Shown here piece by piece: positions 43,665-52,859 of a stretch of 64,000 nucleotides of DNA. Position 1 is the first letter of the stretch. The number at the start of each line of letters is the position of its first letter. A program made the translations under genes and the position numbers. Origin of the DNA: Planctomycetota bacterium (lineage in GTDB: Bacteria > Planctomycetota > UBA1135 > GCA-002686595); the NCBI GenBank assembly GCA_002686265.1, contig NZBA01000089.1:1-64000 (forward strand), in the 5' to 3' direction. The notes below the pieces were generated by a model. That model ran no database searches. It was not told where the DNA came from and worked only from the letters and a program-made list of their open reading frames with translations.

Positions 43665-45790
43665 GGGTGCGCCGTATCCGCAAGCGCGACGGCGCCGTTG
43701 CCCCCTTCGACCCGGCCAAGATCACGGCCGCCGTGGCGGCGGCTCAGGTGGCGGTGGGCGATGAGGACCCCGGCTTCGCGGGCGAAGTCGCGGAGTTGGT
43801 GGAGTACGCTCTCGGCCGGCGCCACGCGCTCTCGGGCGATGCCGTGGCGGGAGAGGCCGTCCCGGACGTCGAGGAGATCCAGGATCTCGTCGAGCAGGCT
43901 CTGATCGAGCTCGGCCGCGGCCCGGTGGCCAAGTCCTACATCCTCTACCGCGACCGCCGCGCGCGGGTGCGTTCGTCGCGCGCGTCCGGCGAGGTGCCCT
44001 CGGCCGAGGAGTCCTCCGACGCCGTGCGCGGCTTGGAGGTGCGCGATGCCCAGGGCCGCTTCCCCTGGAGCAAGGCGCGCATCGTGGCCGCCCTGGTGAA
44101 TGAGGCGCGCCTGTCCCGCGAGCGTGCCGCGGAGGTCGCCGGGCGCGTCGAGGCGCGCATCCTGCGCTCGGGATTGCGGCGCCTGGGCACGGGTCTCGTG
44201 CGCGAGCTCGTCGACAACGAGCTGGTGGCCATGGGCCTGGAGTCCGCCCTCGCGCGCCACAAGCCCGTCGCCTTGCCGCGCCACGACCTGCGCGAGTTGC
44301 TGGAGGCGCCGGTGAGCGCCCGCGAGAGCGGGCGGCCGCCGCGTACGCCGGCCGGCGAGCGCCTGGGTGAGCATTCGGTAGAGGGCGCCGTCGCGGGTGA
44401 AATCCTGCGCCGCTACACCCTCGAGGACGTGCTCGACGAGGTCGGTGCCGAAGCCCACCTGGGCGGCGACCTGCACCTGGCGGATCTCGAGCGGCCGCAC
44501 CTGCACCTGGTGCAGACCGTGCCCGCCGAGCTGATCGCGGGGAGCGGGCGGGGAGCTGGCGCGGCCTTCGAACTGCTCGATGAGCTGGCGCCCCTGAGTG
44601 GCAGCGTCTCGCGCGGGATCGTGCTCGAGGGCGCGGGCCCCCTGCTCCAACCTCTCGTGCGCGGACGCCGCGAGCGCGAGCGCGCCGGCGAGGAGCTCAG
44701 TCCCCTAGCGACCTGGCTCTGTGCCCTGCGCGCCCTCGGCCACGCGCGGGCCCTGCACCTCGACCTGTCCCTGATCGGCGCCCGCTCGCCGGGGCTGATC
44801 GCACGCGTCGTCGAGGCTCTCGCGGAGCTCGAGCGCGGCTTGCCGCCGGGGCCCTCCCCGCGCCTGTTCCTCGAACGCGACGAACTGCACGCGCTGCTGG
44901 CCCACGACGAGGGAGTGCGCCCGCTCCTCGAGTCCTTGCTGGCGGCGGGCTTGGTCCTGCCCACCTGGGCCGGTGCGGGCGAGCGGATCAGTGGTCCCGG
45001 TTGTCGCCGGCGCGTCCGAGAGCGCGGCGCCCTGGCCTGTGGCGGCGCCGTGGCCTTGAACCTGCCGCGCCTGGCGCGCGCCGCCGGCCCCTGGCGCGAG
45101 GACGCCATGCTCGAGAGCCTTGCCGCTACCGTGGAGCGCGCTGTCGACGCCCTCGCGCGCCTGGCCGGCTTTCAGCGCGAACAGTGCCACGCGCGTTCGG
45201 GGGGAGCGCGCGGCCGCCTGTCCTACGCCCTCGCGCCCGTCGGCTTGCTCGAGGCCTTGCGCTTGCTCGGCGACGGGGAACCGCAGCCTGACCAGGGCGC
45301 CCGCGTCCTGGGCCTGTGTGCCGAGGCCGCCCGGCGCTTCGGCGCGACACGGGGCCTCGCGGTCGTGCTCTCGCCCTTCTTCGGCGCGCGTGCTGGAGCA
45401 CGCTTCGCGCGGCTCGATGCGCAACGGCCGCGCCTCGTGCAGTCCACCCTGTTCGGCGAGGCCGGCGGAGCAGCCGAGCGTGCCGGCCCTTACTCGCACG
45501 GCTTCGACCTTGCCCAGCCGGCACACCTTCAGGCCGCGGGCCGGCCCGGCGAGGCGGAGGCCGAGATTTGCTCGACCGTCGCTGCCGGCGTGTGGATCCC
45601 CTCGAGGGCCCCGACCGCGTCAACCTCGGTGACGCCCTTGCTCGACGCCTGGGAGCGCTTCGACGGCCTGCGCGAGGCTCGCCGGGAAGCACCCGCCGAG
45701 CGCCGCGTGGCCGATGACGCCTCGCTCTTCCCTCCCGAGGGAGGAACGGACGCTCCGGCTCCCGATGAGCGTCGCCGAACCCAAGCTTGA
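43661..45790 (+). CDS. ATP-cone protein resembling anaerobic ribonucleotide reductase (NrdD) without glycyl-radical domain
   Basis: The 709-aa protein begins with an ATP-cone (VRRIRKRDGAVAPFDPAKIT, about 3-22, to YILYRDRRARVR near 105) and a second, degenerate cone (about 124-205). Next come NrdD-like blocks: SVEGAVAGEILRRYTLEDVL then AHLGGDLHLADLE (about 230-270), GCRRRV with Cys448, NLPRLA (about 466-471), GLLEALRLLGDGEP and ARFARLDAQR. After these, class III reductases carry a C-terminal CxxC...CxxC zinc site and an RxxGY glycyl-radical loop; neither is present. It may be a regulatory or inactive paralogue, or use a different chemistry. It is coupled to nrdR by ATGA. Confidence 0.8.
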   Translation: MRVRRIRKRDGAVAPFDPAKITAAVAAAQVAVGDEDPGFAGEVAELVEYALGRRHALSGDAVAGEAVPDVEEIQDLVEQALIELGRGPVAKSYILYRDRRARVRSSRASGEVPSAEESSDAVRGLEVRDAQGRFPWSKARIVAALVNEARLSRERAAEVAGRVEARILRSGLRRLGTGLVRELVDNELVAMGLESALARHKPVALPRHDLRELLEAPVSARESGRPPRTPAGERLGEHSVEGAVAGEILRRYTLEDVLDEVGAEAHLGGDLHLADLERPHLHLVQTVPAELIAGSGRGAGAAFELLDELAPLSGSVSRGIVLEGAGPLLQPLVRGRRERERAGEELSPLATWLCALRALGHARALHLDLSLIGARSPGLIARVVEALAELERGLPPGPSPRLFLERDELHALLAHDEGVRPLLESLLAAGLVLPTWAGAGERISGPGCRRRVRERGALACGGAVALNLPRLARAAGPWREDAMLESLAATVERAVDALARLAGFQREQCHARSGGARGRLSYALAPVGLLEALRLLGDGEPQPDQGARVLGLCAEAARRFGATRGLAVVLSPFFGARAGARFARLDAQRPRLVQSTLFGEAGGAAERAGPYSHGFDLAQPAHLQAAGRPGEAEAEICSTVAAGVWIPSRAPTASTSVTPLLDAWERFDGLREARREAPAERRVADDASLFPPEGGTDAPAPDERRRTQA

Positions 45791-45819
45791 CCCCAGCCGA
45801 TCCTCCCCCGCCTCCCTCC

Positions 45820-48800
45820 ATGCGCCTCCATCGCCTCGAGTTGCTCGGTTTCAAGTCCTTCGCCGACCGAACTGTGTTCGAGTTCGGCGGCGATACCCTC
45901 ACGGGGATCGTCGGCCCCAACGGCTGCGGCAAGAGCAACGTCGTCGATGCCCTGCGCTGGGTACTCGGCGAGCAACGCCCGACCTCCATGCGCGGCAAGG
46001 AGATGACCGACGTCATCTTCAAGGGCTGTGCCAGCCGGCCGGCCCTCGGCGTGGCCGAGGCGACGGTCGTGCTCGACAACACCCGCCGCACCCTTGCCGA
46101 CTGCGGCGAAGAGGTGCAGATCACGCGCCGCGTGTTCAAGAGCGGTGAGGGCGAGTACTTGATCGACGGGCGGCGCGTGCGGCTCAAGGACGTACGCGAG
46201 CTGCTCTTTGACACGGGCCTGGGCAGTCGCGGCTACTCGGTCCTTGAGCAGGGGCGCATCGACGCCGTGCTGTCGGCGAATCCCGTCGACCGGCGGCGGA
46301 TTTTCGAGGAGGCTGCCGGGATCAGCCGCTACCGCCAACGCAAGCACGAGACCGAGCTGCGCCTCGCGCGCGTTCACCAGGACCTCGCGCGCCTCGGCGA
46401 CGTGACCGGCGAGCTGCGCACGCGCGTGCGCTCACTCAGGATCCAGGCTGGACGCGCCGAGCGCTACGTGGCGGCCAAGGAGGAATGGCAGTGCGAGAAG
46501 CTGCGTCTGTTGCGCCACCAGCTGCACTCTGTCGAGGGGAACCTGGAGGACTGTGTCGGGACTATTCGCGCCCGCGAAGAGGGGTTGGCCTCCTTGCGCG
46601 AGGGACGCGAGGCGTTGGACGCCGAGCTGGGCCTGCGACGCGGAGAGCGCGCGAGCCTCACGGCGCAGCTCGAGCGCGTCACGGCCGAAGTCACGCGCCT
46701 GGAAGGAGACGGGCGCGCCCTGGACGAGCGCAAGCGACAGCTCGACCTGCGTATCGTGACCTTCGAGCGAAGCGCCAGAGACGAGGCGGAGCGGGCGGCT
46801 ACCCTCGCGACCCAGCTCGAGGCGCGCGGCGGCGACCTCGATGAGCTGCGGGCCACGCGGACCGACCTCGAGGGCGGGGTCGAGGGGGCGCGCGAGGAGG
46901 TGCTCGAGCGCTCGGGCGAGCGCAAGCGCGTCGACCGCGCCACGCGCGAGTTGCGCGGGCGGTCGGAGGAGCAGAACGCCGTCGTGTTGCGGCACCTGCA
47001 CGAGAAAACCGAGGCTGCCAACACCCTGCACCACCTCGAACAAGGTCGCGCGGGCGTCGAGGAGCGCGGTGCGCGGGTGGAGGAGCGCCTGGCCGAAGTG
47101 CGCGGGGAAGTCGATGCGACGCGCGAGCAAGCGAGAGGGGAGAGCGTGGTGCTGGCCGGGGCCGAGGCCGAACTGGCGCGCAGCGAAGCAAGGCGTGAGG
47201 AGTCAGCGGCGCGCTTGGGAGTCCTGGGCAGGGCCCTGGAGGAGAGTGAGGAGGGCCTGCGAGAGCTCGAGCTCGACGGAGCGAGGCGCGCCAGCGCGAT
47301 CGAGTCGCTGCTGGATCGCGAACGGGAGCGCGCCGACCTCGGTGTCGGTTCGCGGCTCCTGCTGGAGGCCGCGGAAGCCGGCACCCTGGCTTGTTCGGCG
47401 CGGGAGCTGACGGGCCTGGTCGCCGACCACCTGCGCTGCGGCACGGAGCTGGCGCGCGCCCTGGACGTCGTCTTGGGCGACCGCGCGCGGGCGCTCGTGA
47501 TCGAGAACGGCGAGACGGCGCGGAGTCTGGCGGGGTGGCTGCACGGCGGCGGCGGTGGACAGGCCGCCCTGTGCGTTCCCGCCCTGCTCGGTGAGCTTGC
47601 GCCTCCCGCGGGCGAGCTCGATGCCGCCACTCGTTCGGCGGTGCGCTGCGGGTTGGTCGATGAGCTCGAGTGCGACGACGGGTTCGAGCCTCTGGCGCGC
47701 GCTCTGTGCGGTGACGTGCTGGTGGTGGAGGACCTCGCGTCGGCCCTGGAGGTCGTGCGCGCCGCCCCCGGTTGGCGGTGCGTGACGCCCGCCGGTGAGC
47801 TGGTGGACAGGGCCGGAGTGATCGCCGGCCAGCGCACCCTGGCCCAGGGGCCAGTGGGCCGGCGCTCCAGCGCCGCGGACCTGCAGGAGGAGCTCGATGC
47901 CGTCGAGCTGTCTCGGCAGGCGGCGGAGAGCGCCCGCGATCTCTGCCGCCGCGCCCTGGAGGAAGCGCGCGAGAGTGAGGCTCGCCTGGAGGCGGAATTG
48001 GAGCGCGAACGTGAAGCCCTGGCGCAGGCGCGGAGCGCCTCGGCCACGGCCGCGGCACGGGCGGACGATCTGGCCGCAGCCCTCGAGACCCTCGCGTGTG
48101 AGAGCGAGGAGGTACTGGCCGAGCGCGAGCGCTTGCACGAGGCTCTGGCGAAGGCCGAGGAGCGACGCGTGGAGACCGTCGCTGCCTTCGAGCGCGAAAA
48201 CGCGCTCCTCGAGACCCTCCAGGGCGAGCGCCGGGGGCAAGAGGAACAGCGCGACGACCTCGGGCGCCGCGAAGGGCGCAGCCAGGTCGAGTTGACTCGC
48301 ATCGAGGAACAGCTCGGCGGGCTGGATCGGCGCATCGAGGACCTCTTGGCGGTGCGAGCGGAGAACGAGGCCGAGCTCGAGCGCGCCCGACGCCTGGCGG
48401 CGGAGGCCGCCGACGGAGTGGTCGCCGGGCGCGCCGAGCGTGAGCTGCTGGCGAGGCAGGCGGCCGCGGGGCTGCTGGAGCGGGGGGAGGTGGACGAGCT
48501 TCTGCGCACCCTGCGGGAGCACGCCGGTGAGGGCGACCGAATCCTCGATACGCTTCGGGGGCGGCGCGATGAGACTGCCCGCGAGCACGAGACCGAGAGT
48601 GCCGCTCTGACCGAGACGCGCCTCGAGGAGCAACGCATGACCTTGGCGCGTGAGGATGTCCTGCGGCGAGCCGAGGAGGAGCTGGAGCTCGACGGTGAAC
48701 GCCTACTGGAGGGCTTCGCGCCCGAGGAGGAGCTGGCATGCCCAGAGACCCTCTGCGCCCTGGAACGGCGCGTTTCCGAGTTGCGCGGTGGCCTGGACCG

Positions 48801-49593
48801 GTTGGGCCCGGTGAACATGGACGCCCTGGGCGAGCTGGAGGAGGTCGGCGGTCGCCTGACCTTCCTCGAGGAGCAGACCGCGGACCTCGCCCGCTCGCGC
48901 AAGGCCCTCGACGAGACCCTCAAGAAGATCGAGCGCGAGAGTGAACGCCTGTTCAAGGAGACCTTCGACGAAGTGCGCGTCAACTTCCGGCGCATATTCC
49001 GACAGCTGTTCGGCGGCGGTCGGGCGGACGTCACCCTGGAAGAGGGTGTGGCCCTCCTGGACGCGGGCGTGGAAATCGTCGCGCGTCCTCCGGGACGCGA
49101 GCTGCTGCCGATCGGTCTGCTCTCGGGCGGCCAGCGCAGCATGACCGCCCTGGCCCTGCTCTTCGCCGTGTTCGAGGCGCGCCCGAGCCCGTTCTGCGTC
49201 CTGGACGAGGTGGACGCCGCCCTCGACGATGCCAATATCCAGCGCTTCTTGGCCATGCTGGAGGGCTTCCGGCGCTCGACGCAGTTCGTACTCGTGACCC
49301 ACAACAAGGGCTCGATGACGGCTTGCGAGAGCCTCTACGGCGTGACGATGGCCACCAAGGGTGTCTCCCGACAGGTGCGCGTCGAAGTCGACGATGTGGA
49401 CGCTGTCGTTCCGGATGCCATTGGTCAGGGGGAGACCGGTCAGGGGGAGGCCGTACCGGGCGCGAAGAGCGAGGAACTCGACGCGGAGAGTGGCGAGCCC
49501 GTGAAGGAGCTCACCCCTGTCTCGGTGCAACCTGGAGTGGGCGCCGAGTCCGAAGGGTCAGCCCCCGAGCGCGAAGCTCTCGACCCCTGCTAG
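45820..49593 (+). CDS. smc: Chromosome partition protein Smc
   Basis: Smc is the ATPase that compacts and separates chromosomes with ScpA and ScpB. The protein is 1257 aa from the ATG at 45820, which gives the family start MRLHRLELLGFKSFAD; an in-frame TTG 33 bases earlier is less likely. It has Walker A GPNGCGKSN (32-40), two long coiled coils, a hinge (about 515-640), signature motif LLSGGQRSM (about 1100) and Walker B CVLDEVDAALDD (about 1127). An acidic tail of about 70 residues is longer than usual. The end overlaps the converging peptidase gene by 36 bases. scpA and scpB are not nearby. Confidence 0.96.
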   Translation: MRLHRLELLGFKSFADRTVFEFGGDTLTGIVGPNGCGKSNVVDALRWVLGEQRPTSMRGKEMTDVIFKGCASRPALGVAEATVVLDNTRRTLADCGEEVQITRRVFKSGEGEYLIDGRRVRLKDVRELLFDTGLGSRGYSVLEQGRIDAVLSANPVDRRRIFEEAAGISRYRQRKHETELRLARVHQDLARLGDVTGELRTRVRSLRIQAGRAERYVAAKEEWQCEKLRLLRHQLHSVEGNLEDCVGTIRAREEGLASLREGREALDAELGLRRGERASLTAQLERVTAEVTRLEGDGRALDERKRQLDLRIVTFERSARDEAERAATLATQLEARGGDLDELRATRTDLEGGVEGAREEVLERSGERKRVDRATRELRGRSEEQNAVVLRHLHEKTEAANTLHHLEQGRAGVEERGARVEERLAEVRGEVDATREQARGESVVLAGAEAELARSEARREESAARLGVLGRALEESEEGLRELELDGARRASAIESLLDRERERADLGVGSRLLLEAAEAGTLACSARELTGLVADHLRCGTELARALDVVLGDRARALVIENGETARSLAGWLHGGGGGQAALCVPALLGELAPPAGELDAATRSAVRCGLVDELECDDGFEPLARALCGDVLVVEDLASALEVVRAAPGWRCVTPAGELVDRAGVIAGQRTLAQGPVGRRSSAADLQEELDAVELSRQAAESARDLCRRALEEARESEARLEAELEREREALAQARSASATAAARADDLAAALETLACESEEVLAERERLHEALAKAEERRVETVAAFERENALLETLQGERRGQEEQRDDLGRREGRSQVELTRIEEQLGGLDRRIEDLLAVRAENEAELERARRLAAEAADGVVAGRAERELLARQAAAGLLERGEVDELLRTLREHAGEGDRILDTLRGRRDETAREHETESAALTETRLEEQRMTLAREDVLRRAEEELELDGERLLEGFAPEEELACPETLCALERRVSELRGGLDRLGPVNMDALGELEEVGGRLTFLEEQTADLARSRKALDETLKKIERESERLFKETFDEVRVNFRRIFRQLFGGGRADVTLEEGVALLDAGVEIVARPPGRELLPIGLLSGGQRSMTALALLFAVFEARPSPFCVLDEVDAALDDANIQRFLAMLEGFRRSTQFVLVTHNKGSMTACESLYGVTMATKGVSRQVRVEVDDVDAVVPDAIGQGETGQGEAVPGAKSEELDAESGEPVKELTPVSVQPGVGAESEGSAPEREALDPC

Positions 49594-50562
49594 GCCGCGC
49601 AGCAGGATCCTGCCGAACACCTCCAGGCTCTCCACCGAGCAGTGCTCGGGCGTGTCCTCGATGGTGTGCCACCAGCGGTTGTCAGGACCGTAATCGAGGT
49701 CGATCAGGTCCACGCTTGGGATCCCGATTTCCAGGAACGACTGGTGATCGTCCTTGATCGGGATGCGCCGGCCCTTGACGTGAGCCCCGAGCCCCTCCGC
49801 GCGAGCGGCCTCGCGGAAGATCCCCATCAGGGCGCGATCTGAGTTCATGTCGTCGTCGAGGACCAGGTCCTCGTCGCCGACGAGATCGATCACGACGCAG
49901 GCCTTCACGCGCCGGGCTAGACCCGAACGCCGCAGTCCGGCGGCGTGGTGGCGCGAGCCGTAGCGGTTGTCCACTTGGCCGCGCGCATCGTCCCAGTTCC
50001 ACAGGACCGCCTCTTCGCCGTCGACGAACAACAGGCGGTAGGTGACGGCGCGCTCTCCGGCCGCGGCCAGGACGCGCGCCAATTCGATCAGCACAGCGGT
50101 GCCCGAGGCGCCATCGTTGGCACCCACGAAGCGCGCGGCCCGCTGGGGGGGGTCCCAGTGCCCGTCGAAGCGCTTGGTGTCGAAGTGGCTAACCACGAGC
50201 ACCAAGGGGGCGGGCTCGCCTCCGCGCTCGCGACCGGGGAGGTCGGCGTAGACGTTGGCCATCGAGATCTGGCCGCGCGGCGTGGAGGCGGTGAACGCCT
50301 CGCGCACCGGCTGCAGTCCGCAGCCCTCCAGGGCGCCCTCGATGTAGGCCCGCGTGGCCTCGGCGGCCTCGCTGCCCGAGGGGCGCGGCCCGAGGGCGAC
50401 TTGGGCTTCGAGGTGCGCCCAGGCGCGCTGCGCGTCGAGAACGAGGGGCGCGTCGGCCGATCCGGCGCTGTCCCCGCCGCTGCAGGCGATGGGCGGGACC
50501 GCGGCGCAGGCCACGAGGGCGAGCAGGGGCGGGAGGCCCCAGAGGCGCTTGGAGGGGAGCAT
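49558..50562 (-). CDS. M28 peptidase / glutaminyl-cyclase-like lipoprotein
   Basis: The 334-aa protein has a lipoprotein signal (LVAC, Cys19, or Cys27). The single-domain M28 fold shows SHFDTKR, the metal Asp in GANDGASG, FVDGEEAVLWNWDD, KDDHQSFLEIGIPSVDLIDLDY and WWHTIEDTPEH. The DGEEA/WN/YGSRHHA pattern matches bacterial and animal glutaminyl-peptide cyclotransferases better than aminopeptidases. It probably acts in the periplasm, making N-terminal pyroglutamate or trimming peptides. It overlaps the smc 3' end on the opposite strand by 36 bases. Confidence 0.87.
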   Translation of the reverse strand: MLPSKRLWGLPPLLALVACAAVPPIACSGGDSAGSADAPLVLDAQRAWAHLEAQVALGPRPSGSEAAEATRAYIEGALEGCGLQPVREAFTASTPRGQISMANVYADLPGRERGGEPAPLVLVVSHFDTKRFDGHWDPPQRAARFVGANDGASGTAVLIELARVLAAAGERAVTYRLLFVDGEEAVLWNWDDARGQVDNRYGSRHHAAGLRRSGLARRVKACVVIDLVGDEDLVLDDDMNSDRALMGIFREAARAEGLGAHVKGRRIPIKDDHQSFLEIGIPSVDLIDLDYGPDNRWWHTIEDTPEHCSVESLEVFGRILLRGLAGVESFALGG

Positions 50563-50788
50563 CGCTGGAGGATAGCGCCCCCCGACGGCCGATGGGACCG
50601 TGGACTGCACGCGCGAGCCGGATTCCGCCCGTCCCGTCCCGTCCCGCTCGCCGCCGCCGTTGTGGGAACCCAGCGCCGAGCGAGGTTCAGGTCCGGCGGC
50701 GATTGTACCGACATGGAAGAGGGCGATTCCGTGACTGGTCTCCTCCGTCCACTTCGCCAGCGCCCCCCGCTACCCACGCCACGCCGTC

Positions 50789-52849
50789 ATGAGTGATCAG
50801 AACGCCAGCGAACCCGACAAGTCCCTTCTAGACCTGGTGCAGAGCGAGCGGGAGTGCGAGCAGTTCCGGGCCTTCGCCTGGGAGGGGAGCTTCCCGGACT
50901 ACTTCGAGATCCTACAGCGCGATCCGCTCGTGGCCCGCAACGCATGGCAGCGGCTGTACGACATGATCGCGTCCTACGGCTGGACGGATGGCGGTCCAAA
51001 GACCCAGGTCCGACGTTGGAAGCTGTTCGACGATCCCGAGGGTGACGGGCGCGACGCGGTCTACGGCCTCGACGAGCCTCTCGCGAAGCTCGTTCAGATG
51101 ATCCGGGCCGGCGCCTGCGGTTTCGGTCCGGAGCGCCGGGTGATACTCCTGCACGGGCCCGTCGGTTCGGCCAAGAGCACGATCGCGCGCTTGATCAAGC
51201 GCGCCCTCGAGCTGTACACGCGCACGGATGCGGGGGCTCTCTACACCTTCAGCTGGCACGTGGACGGGGAGGTCATCCCCTCGCCCATGAACCAGGATCC
51301 GCTGCTGCTGGTCCCTCCCCTCGCCCGCCGGCCCGTCGAGGAGCGTCTCGATCGGGGTGCGCGGTGTGAGTACCACATCACCATCGCGGGCGAGCTCGAT
51401 CCGGTCAGCCGCCATTACTACGGCGAGCTGATGGCGCGCCATGACGGTGATTGGCGGCGCGTCATCGAGCACGTGCGCGTGCGCCGATTGGTCTTCTCGG
51501 AGGCAGACCGCGTCGGTGTCGGGACGTTCCAGCCCAAGGACGAGAAGAACCAAGACTCCACCGAGCTCACCGGGGACCTGAACTACCGCAAGATCGCCGA
51601 GTACGGTTCGGACTCCGATCCCCGGGCCTTCAACTTCGACGGCGAGTTCAACGTTGCCAATCGCGGAATACTCGAGTTCGTCGAGGTGCTCAAGCTCGAT
51701 GTCGCCTTCCTCTACGACCTCCTTGGTGCAACGCAAGAGCACAGCATCAAGCCGCGCAAGTTCGCTCAGACGGACATCGACGAGGTGATCATCGGGCACA
51801 CCAACGAGCCCGAGTACAAGAAGCTGCAGAACAACGACCTGATGGAGGCCTTTCGGGACCGCACGATCAAGATCGACATCCCCTACAACCTTTCAATCGC
51901 CGACGAGGTCAAGATCTACAGGAGGCAGTTCCGCGGTAGCTCCGGCTCCGCACGGTCCATCGCTCCGCACGCCCTCGAGATGGCGGCCACCTGGGCCGTC
52001 CTGACGCGCCTGGAGGAGCCGAGCCATCCCAGCCTGACCTTGCTCCAGAAGGCGCAGCTCTACAACGGGGAGCGTGTTTCGGGCTTCAGCCGGGAGCACG
52101 TGCGGGAGATGCGCGAGGCCAACCACGGCGAGGGCATGAGCGGCATCAGCCCGCGCTACGTGCAGGACTCGATCGCCGCCTGCATGGTGTCGGATCGGCC
52201 GGTTATCAGTCCGCTCGACGTGCTCGACGCCCTCGAGCAGGGCCTGCGCCACCACAGCCTGCTCTCCAACGAGGAGACCCGCAAGCGCTACGCCCAGCTG
52301 TTCTCCGTCGCACGCGAGCAGTACGAGGAGATCGTCAAGCGCGAGGTCCAGCTCGCGATCGCCTCCGACCGCGAGGCCGTCGACCGCTTGTGCAGCAAGT
52401 ACATCGACAACGTCAAGGCCCACGTGACGCGTGAGAAGGTCCTCGACCCCGGCGGGCGCCAGCGGGATCCCGACGAGCGCCTGATGCGTTCGATCGAGTG
52501 CAAGATCGACATCGCCGATTCGCGCAAGGAGGACTTTCGCCACGAGTTGATGAACTACATCGCGGCCGTCCACCTCGAGGGCAAGACCTTCGACTACCGA
52601 GAGAACGACCGTCTGCGCCTCGCGCTGGAGCTCAAGGTCTTCGAGGACCGTCGCGACACGATTCAGCTCACGAGCCTGGTCTCGACCGTCGTCGATCCCG
52701 ACACCCAGGACAAGATCGCCGTCATCCGTGACCGCCTGATGCGCGAATTCGGCTACGACGAAGTCTCGGCCGACGAGGTCCTGCAGCACGTGGCGAGCCT
52801 GTTCTCGCGCGGTGAGGCGCAGGCGGGGGACGAGGAGGTTGCCGCCTGA
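50789..52849 (+). CDS. prkA: Serine protein kinase PrkA (AAA-type)
   Basis: The 686-aa protein has an N-terminal AAA+ part with Walker A LHGPVGSAKST (about 121-131), IPSPMNQDPLLLVPP and the region FNVANRGILEFVEVLKLD, and the C-terminal kinase-like domain of PrkA/YeaG. In several bacteria PrkA is a stress or stationary-phase kinase with a possible ATP-dependent protease activity. It is followed after 10 bases by the DUF444 gene and then SpoVR; the three form one operon, as in many genomes. Length is normal. Confidence 0.95.
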   Translation: MSDQNASEPDKSLLDLVQSERECEQFRAFAWEGSFPDYFEILQRDPLVARNAWQRLYDMIASYGWTDGGPKTQVRRWKLFDDPEGDGRDAVYGLDEPLAKLVQMIRAGACGFGPERRVILLHGPVGSAKSTIARLIKRALELYTRTDAGALYTFSWHVDGEVIPSPMNQDPLLLVPPLARRPVEERLDRGARCEYHITIAGELDPVSRHYYGELMARHDGDWRRVIEHVRVRRLVFSEADRVGVGTFQPKDEKNQDSTELTGDLNYRKIAEYGSDSDPRAFNFDGEFNVANRGILEFVEVLKLDVAFLYDLLGATQEHSIKPRKFAQTDIDEVIIGHTNEPEYKKLQNNDLMEAFRDRTIKIDIPYNLSIADEVKIYRRQFRGSSGSARSIAPHALEMAATWAVLTRLEEPSHPSLTLLQKAQLYNGERVSGFSREHVREMREANHGEGMSGISPRYVQDSIAACMVSDRPVISPLDVLDALEQGLRHHSLLSNEETRKRYAQLFSVAREQYEEIVKREVQLAIASDREAVDRLCSKYIDNVKAHVTREKVLDPGGRQRDPDERLMRSIECKIDIADSRKEDFRHELMNYIAAVHLEGKTFDYRENDRLRLALELKVFEDRRDTIQLTSLVSTVVDPDTQDKIAVIRDRLMREFGYDEVSADEVLQHVASLFSRGEAQAGDEEVAA

Positions 52850-52859
52850 CGGCGGGCCG

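Noticed and set aside
45787-45819. TTG start for smc overlapping the previous stop
   Set aside because: It would add a Pro-rich 11-residue leader before the conserved Smc N-terminus; ATG 45820 fits the family.
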